NCBI GenBank assembly: GCA_030248215.1
Contig: JASANG010003260.1
Coordinates: forward strand, 1-64,000
Origin: Enoplolaimus lenunculus
Taxonomy: Eukaryota; Nematoda; Enoplea; Enoplida; Thoracostomopsidae
Length of the DNA: 64,000 nt
Direction: 5' to 3'
Shown here: positions 61,401 to 64,000 of the stretch, one piece after another
How positions within the stretch are numbered: the first letter of the stretch is position 1
How the letters are laid out: the number at the start of each line of letters is the position of its first letter
Notes under the pieces: model-generated
The model's input: only the letters and a program-made list of their open reading frames with translations
The model's database searches: none
What the model was told of the DNA's origin: nothing
Position numbers and translations under genes: made by a program

Positions 61401-63825
61401 AGCATGAAGATGCTACCAAGATTGATCATGCAGATCAAATCATCCCTAATATCAACTCCAACAACTCAACTATGTATCAGAACCACGTCTGTGACAAAGA
61501 CCGAAGACAGTATGAAAACGATGCAAGTATGAACAACAACAATAGCAACGCAGAAACCAAGATCGATCATGACGACGGTGACCATGGCAACCATTTCTCA
61601 ACGCAAAATGTGGGACCTAATGTGACCATGGAACAAAGAGCGGAAACTATAAAAGGCAGCGTAAGTGGACAATACAATCGGTATCCGAGTTTGAACGAAA
61701 AAGAAGAAGCAACAGGCGGGCCACCAGGCCTTGCTGAATACGTGAATGGTGTAATCGGAGAATTGCAAGCTGCACATAAAGCGAACAGAGCAGATGCTTT
61801 GCGGGAAGTAACTCGGTATGTTAGTAGAAAAACTTATTCAACAAGTACGGTACTGGCAACTAAATATTTTAGTACAGGTTCTGTACCTTGCACTTGCAAC
61901 ATTGTGAAAAATGCATTAGTTAGAGAACACGAGATTGACAAGTGTTTTGACGATGTTTCCACTGGATATCTCGGTGCTCAATCAAGGAATGTGATTAAGT
62001 CAGTTTACCTCTGTAGAAAATTTAGTCAACTGAAATAAAGTTTTACAAAATGTTATTAACAAAATTGGTCGATTTTGCCGATGTTCGGGCTACGTCGCTG
62101 TACGGACGATTATTTCGTGATAATGTCTGGGTTTCTGAAATCTCACTGAAGTATTTATTTAAGTGGTTCTTAAGCATATACTTAAATCGAAGAATTAAGT
62201 TAATACTTAACTTTTTTAACGAAAATAATGCTGTTTTTGAGCGACTGTGACAAATCAGTCTGAATCAATTAATCAAAATTAGTGAACTGAAATGTTTAGC
62301 CAATGATGAGGTAAACACGCTCAGCAACTTAAGCATCTACTTTACTTAAGCACAATTTTGGAACGAAAAAATGGCCAAGTATTTGTTTAGAAAAAAACGT
62401 AACTTCTAAGCTCGCTTAAGTACGGGTTTATCAGAAACCCAACCATTACGTTCGCTTGAGGATTTTTTAGGCTGAATATGAAATATGCGAAAATTATGTG
62501 CTCAATAAAATCTCGTACAAGTTTGGCGTACTTGTTTGAAACGTTGCGGAAGAAAGTTGAAACTTGGCGGTCGATGGGTGAGCTTGATCATGGCGAGTAT
62601 CATTATTTGATTCATTATATTTGGGTAAGATCGCGCATTTAAATAGCACCTATCACCAGTTAATAGAGACTCGCAGTTTCGTATAAAATTATGAGAAAAC
62701 GTACAGAATATTACATTTGAACAGGATTTGCAATAAAATTTGCAAATTTTTCAAGTTTGAAAAAAAGTGATTTACACGCGGTCTGGTTAACAGTGAAACT
62801 GTTAAAATAAACAAACTATAGTTTCAAAAATTATCAAAATCCACGGTAAATTGTACGCACATTTGTAAAATAATGTCCCTACGTTTTGGGTGCCCGCCAC
62901 CCGCCTTGGCCCTACCCAATTTCTTCATACACTGTCTGACATATCAATATGTCATTGTGTAAGCCTTTAGACAGAGAATATGCTCTAGGCATAAATATTT
63001 ACTTGTGCTGACATCAGTATCAGGAACTGTTATCGTCCATAGTCCCTCGGAAAGCACTCAATTTTCTGCGTTGAATGATACGTGTGAATATGTGTACACA
63101 GCGTGCGTTTATATATAAATGTGCGCGTGTACTAACGTAATGTCCTGACATCCTGCAGACAATATGTACTTGTCCAGAGTCCCTTCCCACAGAGTTTAGA
63201 CAATTAACACTATCTAAGTACAGCTATGAAACTGTACATTGCCTCCAGCTAGGATGTGTATTTTGATGCTGTTCCAAATGGGGTGGGTGGACATTTATTA
63301 CATCGGCGTGTGCATTTTAACCTGGATGACACATTCCGGTCGTAAAGTTTAATTTATTATAAAGTATCGTGATATGCTGTAAATCTCGAAGACTGGATTA
63401 TATATGAAGCTATGCAAGCTTAGGCGACTTATATTAAACCAATGAGCAGTTTGCGAGCGGTTTCCCAACAAACAAAGTACGGTACAAAAAGGGACTTGCA
63501 GTTATATTTTCAACTTTCGAAATGTTTTAGCAAAGTTACCTTATAGTTGGTACCACAAGTGTTTAATATCAAACAATTTTTTTGAAAAATTTTAAGCGTT
63601 GCGAAGCGAGAGCATTATCAAAAATCAGACCGTCGCTGAAAATGGCAAATTTTGCCGAAGTTTTGGACAATATTTCGTGGATCGATGTGCCTAATCGGGC
63701 GGTTGCTGCGTCGGTCAAACAGATGGTACTGTCACAAGGCATTCAAACGCAACTTCGCGAGGGTCAAATTTTGTTTACGCAAGGATCCACACACGACAAC
63801 GCTGGAATATATATTATTATGAATG
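46072..63825 (+). CDS. SLC9C-like voltage-sensing Na+/H+ exchanger, 14 exons, 3' end outside window
   Basis: Seen: 14 segments bounded by AG and GT whose phases all join. They are 46072-46414, 48564-48878, 50052-50202, 51218-51396, 52051-52290, 53866-54163, 55312-55453, 56073-56217, 56926-57115, 57670-57762, 58265-58474, 59444-59638, 60697-61815 and 63611-63825. Together they encode about 1,278 residues: exchanger membrane domain, a linker opening with DRFLAEARW, four voltage-sensor helices, and the first half of a cyclic-nucleotide-binding domain. Known: this order is specific to SLC9C (sperm-type NHE), a plasma-membrane exchanger of sperm flagella gated by voltage and cyclic nucleotides. 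Inferred: same family, possibly without transport, because the exchanger core residues look altered. The C-terminus lies beyond the window. Exons 1-5 lie in the palindrome arm and exons 6-14 outside the part seen twice. Exon edges of 6 and 14 are least certain. Confidence 0.85.
46483..47790. mobile_element. MITE cluster with gagtgtgcaact ends, right intron 1
   Basis: Runs from ctatgagcaatagtggata to gttgcacactcttgtcact..gttatgagcaact. It has several C-run/G-run hairpins (46578-46605, 46637-46660, 46710-46730, 47650-47670). Its interior does not match the left cluster over the A/C tract. Confidence 0.7.
47105..47600. other. A/C-rich low-complexity tract in right intron 1
   Basis: Nearly free of G and T, with caacac and aaaac words. 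Frames of 128-158 codons on the - strand are composition artefacts. Confidence 0.8.
48205..48428. mobile_element. ~220-bp foldback element in intron 1
   Basis: Mirror of 4551-4773, with small indels. Confidence 0.8.
48564..48878 (+). CDS. SLC9C-like exon 2 (exchanger TM3-TM5 region)
   Basis: Starts after AAAATTTCAG with two bases that complete a codon from exon 1, and ends with one base before GTAAGC (104 full codons). The peptide APIFCFYSGYVIPIHLL resembles the family LPPLIF-x-x-GY-x-x-x-x-H motif of Na+/H+ exchangers, where the prolines sit in a broken helix. Two further hydrophobic stretches follow, ending in FLLAWFMLGF. A longer reading from the ATG at 48488 would ignore this acceptor and lose the join to exon 1. 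Confidence 0.8.
49440..49602. mobile_element. ~165-bp MITE, in intron 2
   Basis: Reverse of 3378-3538; begins cccgtagccagctcag. Confidence 0.65.
50052..50202 (+). CDS. SLC9C-like exon 3 (exchanger core region)
   Basis: Acceptor TTTAAG, then two bases that complete a Gly codon; ends CA before GTAAGT. By position it should carry the family motifs like ATDP and GES-x-x-ND that hold the transport aspartates. The peptide here reads GCTMGES and later LLLFLDLEFVIIAIV, so neither DP nor ND is visible. The rest is hydrophobic and forms one to two membrane helices. The weak acceptor leaves some room for a different 5' end. Confidence 0.65.
50264..50587. mobile_element. ~325-bp MITE in intron 3
   Basis: Mirror of 2391-2714, with the same long imperfect inverted ends. 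Confidence 0.75.
50975..51175. mobile_element. TTAGGC-bearing element in intron 3
   Basis: Reverse of 1803-2002. Confidence 0.65.
51218..51396 (+). CDS. SLC9C-like exon 4 (TM helices, ends HILPELFDVSG)
   Basis: Acceptor TTTTATCAG at 51217, donor GTAATA, 59 full codons, phases match on both sides. It encodes one hydrophobic helix, a basic cytoplasmic turn (MKRFHRNKIRN), then TLLFAVSVYAAHILPELFDVSG. This matches the exchanger segment usually reading TL-x-x-A-x-S-Y-x-x-Y-x-x-AE-x-x-x-VSG. The VSG runs on into exon 5 as in the family. Confidence 0.8.
51582..51740. mobile_element. ~165-bp MITE, in intron 4
   Basis: Reverse of 1239-1396; begins ctgtagccagacgg and ends gagctgactacag. Confidence 0.65.
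52051..52290 (+). CDS. SLC9C-like exon 5 (late exchanger helices)
   Basis: Acceptor GACTTTCAG; the first two bases complete the Gly of VSG. It ends G before GTAGGT. The peptide runs PFAVCMLGAFFAS, a polar loop, then FIEDVLGVLYVAASHVVYAL-AGLRIG and ELGWIAIVAASCFVTR. This follows the exchanger pattern FWE-x-x-x-FLANT-x-IFFL-x-G-x-x-I and the next helix. It is the outermost exon duplicated in this window; the left copy (680-925) is broken. Confidence 0.8.
52334..52752. mobile_element. 420-bp TIR element, mirror of copy 1, in intron 5
   Basis: Reverse of 219-637, lying in intron 5. A second partial unit follows at 52770-52970, so part of the element is tandemly duplicated. Confidence 0.7.
53866..54163 (+). 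CDS. SLC9C-like exon 6 with in-frame tRNA-like insert
   Basis: Acceptor AAAATTTCAG, donor CAG before GTAAGT, 98 full codons, in phase with exons 5 and 7. The first ~12 residues are hydrophobic. About residues 13-49 (53905-54012) coincide with a tRNA-like sequence on the other strand and resemble nothing in the family. Then MHEMIKIFSNISGPLCLLIALGY matches the exchanger GG-x-RG-x-x-x-LALA helix, with Ser where Arg is usual. A shorter exon starting at 54050 would restore RGP-like spelling but breaks the phase with exon 5. Confidence 0.65.
53905..54012 (-). other. tRNA-like (SINE-type) sequence inside exon 6
   Basis: On the - strand, an A-box match tggtcgagtcgg (54002-53991) and a B-box match ggttcgatcc (53924-53915) are 78 bases apart. 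The T stem is nearly paired, but I cannot build an acceptor stem, and the A-B spacing is too long for an intron-less tRNA. It is best read as a tRNA-derived element or decayed tRNA. It lies antisense within the coding frame of exon 6. Confidence 0.6.
54277..54480. mobile_element. TTAGGC-bearing element, truncated, in intron 6
   Basis: Begins cccatgtatagaaca and continues aagctttagactaaat, like 37367-37585. It then has a second end catgggccgtaacagtag and a cctaagcc array. It looks like two nested or joined copies. Confidence 0.6.
54480..54650. mobile_element. Foldback element in intron 6
   Basis: Ends gtggcgctatactcgtcg and the inverse agtatagcgccaccct. Inner arms are repeated gtccgtcacc units around a cggtatcatacg core. 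Confidence 0.8.
55025..55142. mobile_element. ~118-bp foldback element in intron 6
   Basis: aggattgctttcataaaacg and cgtctaaaagtttt on one side, the inverse on the other, around gagcgtagtgagcgc. One clean hairpin. Confidence 0.75.
55312..55453 (+). CDS. SLC9C-like exon 7 (last exchanger helix, start of cytoplasmic part)
   Basis: Acceptor TTTCTTTGCAG; the first base completes a Ser codon from exon 6. It ends CAA before GTAGGC. The peptide VAIKGTFFPYLMYHMCFNRQE matches the family segment LLIN-x-TT-x-x-x-LL-x-x-L at the end of the membrane domain. An amphipathic, charged stretch (RAMHLQTLKRKLDAVRTEE) follows, as expected for the exchanger tail. Confidence 0.8.
55454..56072 (+). other. Intron 7
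   Basis: Begins GTAGGC and ends TTGTTTTAG. It contains the motif cluster agttgtcggccgacgag (55713) and gggcgacaaattgttg (55735), related to 23330-23440. Frames here have no family features. Confidence 0.5.
56073..56217 (+). CDS. SLC9C-like exon 8 (DRFLAEARW linker)
   Basis: Acceptor TTGTTTTAG, starts in phase 0, ends with one G before GTTAGT. It opens with DRFLAEARWDLV, close to the conserved DRFLADANW motif just after the exchanger membrane domain in SLC9 relatives. That motif is one of the best identifiers of the gene. The rest is soluble and basic (MPRRSTIIKL...HQLIRKLQ). Confidence 0.85.
56218..56925 (+). other. Intron 8
   Basis: Begins GTTAGT and ends TTGTTCCAG. It contains the scattered phrase gaagccaaacgcaattttagta (56521-56542, near a gaagcgagtaaag stretch), which also appears in the palindrome arms at about 15430, 18690, 34100 and 37270. 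No gene seen. Confidence 0.5.
56926..57115 (+). CDS. SLC9C-like exon 9 (cytoplasmic linker)
   Basis: Acceptor TTGTTCCAG; two bases complete a Gly codon from exon 8. It ends AA before GTAAGG. The peptide SNDFYESGVRRKLRVGMLRAQ-MSSYQRHHADGKIS is close in pattern to the sperm-type exchanger linker (R-x-R-x-GML-x-AQ-x-SSY). A different frame is open longer here (56743-57045), but it does not join the neighbouring exons. Confidence 0.8.
57383..57546. mobile_element. ~165-bp MITE, in intron 9
   Basis: The copy outside the palindrome. It begins gcccgtagccaagg, has a C run, ttccaaccttgcttgcaag and ends gtgagctggctacgagc. Confidence 0.7.
57670..57762 (+). CDS. SLC9C-like exon 10 (short linker exon)
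   Basis: Acceptor ATATTTCAG at 57669, donor AC before GTCAGT, 30 full codons. The first base completes a Lys codon from exon 9. It is soluble and strongly basic (SRRFLRSLERRLK) and leads into the voltage-sensor domain. The short length and the non-consensus donor make it a little less certain, but all phases fit. Confidence 0.7.
57772..58015. mobile_element. Related ~245-bp MITE in intron 10
   Basis: Diverged copy of 17040-17295 starting almost at the exon 10 donor and ending tactggctacgccca. Confidence 0.6.
58265..58474 (+). CDS. SLC9C-like exon 11 (voltage sensor S1)
   Basis: Acceptor TTTTTTTCAG, donor TC before GTAAGT, 69 full codons. It carries S1 (ILYELIVYAVLLIHMIITFVEM) and the S1-S2 loop ending KTFLTMNKTFYS. 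Known voltage-sensor domains have an S2 starting with a pattern like F-x-x-E-x-x-x-K. That pattern follows in exon 12 once the exons are joined. Confidence 0.85.
58572..58738. mobile_element. Foldback element in intron 11
   Basis: Begins aggatggcgctatacttgtc and ends attatagagccaccg. Gtccgtcacc units and a cggtatcatacg core as in the other copies, but the right arm is more diverged. Confidence 0.75.
58739..59443 (+). other. Second half of intron 11
   Basis: AT-rich. A segment at 59123-59215 with C and G runs loosely resembles the MITE at 9018-9187. Nothing else seen. Confidence 0.5.
59444..59638 (+). CDS. SLC9C-like exon 12 (S2-S3 and start of S4)
   Basis: The exon starts after ATTTTAG at 59443 so that one A completes the Ser of exon 11; it ends CG before GTATGT. 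S2 reads FYIFEFGLKVFALG with the acidic and Lys residues of the gating-charge transfer site. S3 reads KWNLLDCFFALVSVVDLFLE with the conserved Asp. The last residues (NIELVFLIIR) open S4. Other AG sites upstream would introduce an in-frame stop. Confidence 0.85.
59639..60696 (+). other. Intron 12
   Basis: Begins GTATGT and ends AATATTACAG. It has a short TTAGGC-like patch near 60580-60605 (gctcaggcttaggaaaagactta). No gene or clear element recognised. Confidence 0.5.
60697..61815 (+). CDS. SLC9C-like exon 13 (S4 plus large Asn/Ser/Asp/Gln-rich insert)
   Basis: Acceptor ATTACAG; one G completes the first S4 Arg. Donor CG before GTATGT, 372 full codons. It begins RLCKLIRFIKVLIP, a clear S4 with R/K every third residue, then the family-like post-S4 helix (LSRAYEVLRALVCAEAEA). 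From about 60870 to 61680 it is a polar, low-complexity insert: DQSN-type repeats of about 30 bases at 61045-61260, and TKIDHAD or TKIDHDD three times (61367, 61415, 61556). The last ~45 residues (GLAEYVNGVIGEL...REVT) return to the helical linker before the CNBD. An ATG at 60608 is open in the same frame but lies in the intron. Confidence 0.8.
61816..63610 (+). other. Intron 13
   Basis: Begins GTATGT and ends near GCGAAGCGAG. It includes a fragment like one end of the 225-bp MITE of the arms (aatagcacctatcaccagtt, 62643-62662) and a TG/CA-rich patch near 63090-63130. No gene recognised; the 66-codon frame at 62050-62250 has no family resemblance. Confidence 0.5.
63611..63825 (+). CDS. SLC9C-like exon 14 (start of cyclic-nucleotide-binding domain)
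   Basis: A start at 63611 gives the base that completes the Arg codon of exon 13; an alternative AG at 63596 does not fit the phase. Donor G before GTACGC. After a short helix (ALSKIRPSLK) it carries the first part of a CNBD: ISWIDVP, then LREGQILFTQGS and AGIYIIMNG, the classic L-x-x-G-x-x-x-F-x-x-G and GIY-x-I-x-x-G beta strands. The phosphate-binding cassette lies beyond the window. Confidence 0.8.
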
Positions 63826-63969
63826 GTACGCTTTCTTACTGTTTTTTTACAATTTTAAATTATACCTAATTCATTTTTGGTAATTATTAATGAAAATTTA
63901 ACCACTTTGAACTACGACAAACAGCAATTCAGCTGATTTTTAATATATAATAGTTGTTATTTAATTTAG

Positions 63970-63992
63970 CTTATTATTATTATTATTATTAT
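63970..63992 (+). repeat. TTA microsatellite
   Basis: Seven tta/att triplets at the right end of the window. Confidence 0.9.
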
Positions 63993-64000
63993 ATCCTATT

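Noticed and set aside
60608-62038. One 476-codon intron-less gene starting at the ATG at 60608
   Set aside because: Its first 30 codons lie upstream of an acceptor that joins exon 12 in phase inside the S4 helix, and its last ~75 codons lie past a donor; the middle is exon 13.

Overview
The window is AT-rich DNA from an animal nuclear genome. It contains a multi-exon gene with GT..AG introns, a 5'-truncated non-LTR retrotransposon, many short terminal-inverted-repeat (TIR) elements and scattered TTAGGC/CCTAAG hexamer arrays. TTAGGC is the nematode telomere unit, but here the hexamers sit inside small mobile elements, so they do not fix the phylum. I leave the organism as an unidentified invertebrate-like metazoan.

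Layout. About 1-25333 and 27350-52970 are the two arms of one very large inverted repeat, around a spacer of about 2 kb (25334-27349). Position x in the left arm pairs with roughly 52,680-52,980 minus x; the offset drifts because the arms differ by indels. Position 1 is still inside the left arm, so the arm may continue past the window. The right arm stops matching at the window edge only because there is no more left sequence. Sequence right of 52971 is present once here. The arms are nearly identical over most of their length but differ by substitutions, repeat copy number, an element insertion and two replaced segments.

The one recognised host gene is an SLC9C-type (sperm-type Na+/H+ exchanger) protein. 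Fourteen exons join in frame with matching phases on the + strand from 46072 to 63825, and the gene runs off the window. The order is a membrane exchanger domain (exons 1-7), a cytoplasmic linker (8-10), a four-helix voltage sensor with an R-x-x-K-x-x-R-x-x-K S4 (11-13), a long Asn/Ser/Asp/Gln-rich insert (exon 13) and the start of a cyclic-nucleotide-binding domain (14). Exons 1-5 lie in the right arm. Their mirror copies lie on the - strand of the left arm (6787 down to 680), so the two gene heads diverge from the palindrome centre. The left exon 5 carries several frameshifts and a changed splice donor.

Between the two gene heads, about 39 kb holds no gene I can recognise. It contains paired MITE-like elements, a mirrored pair of LINE fragments, TTAGGC-bearing elements, minisatellites and low-complexity tracts. 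Three stretches of almost two-letter sequence (5690-6080, 25380-26370, 47105-47600) sit in the hairpin-rich intron 1 of each copy or at the palindrome centre. They may be base-calling damage rather than real sequence.
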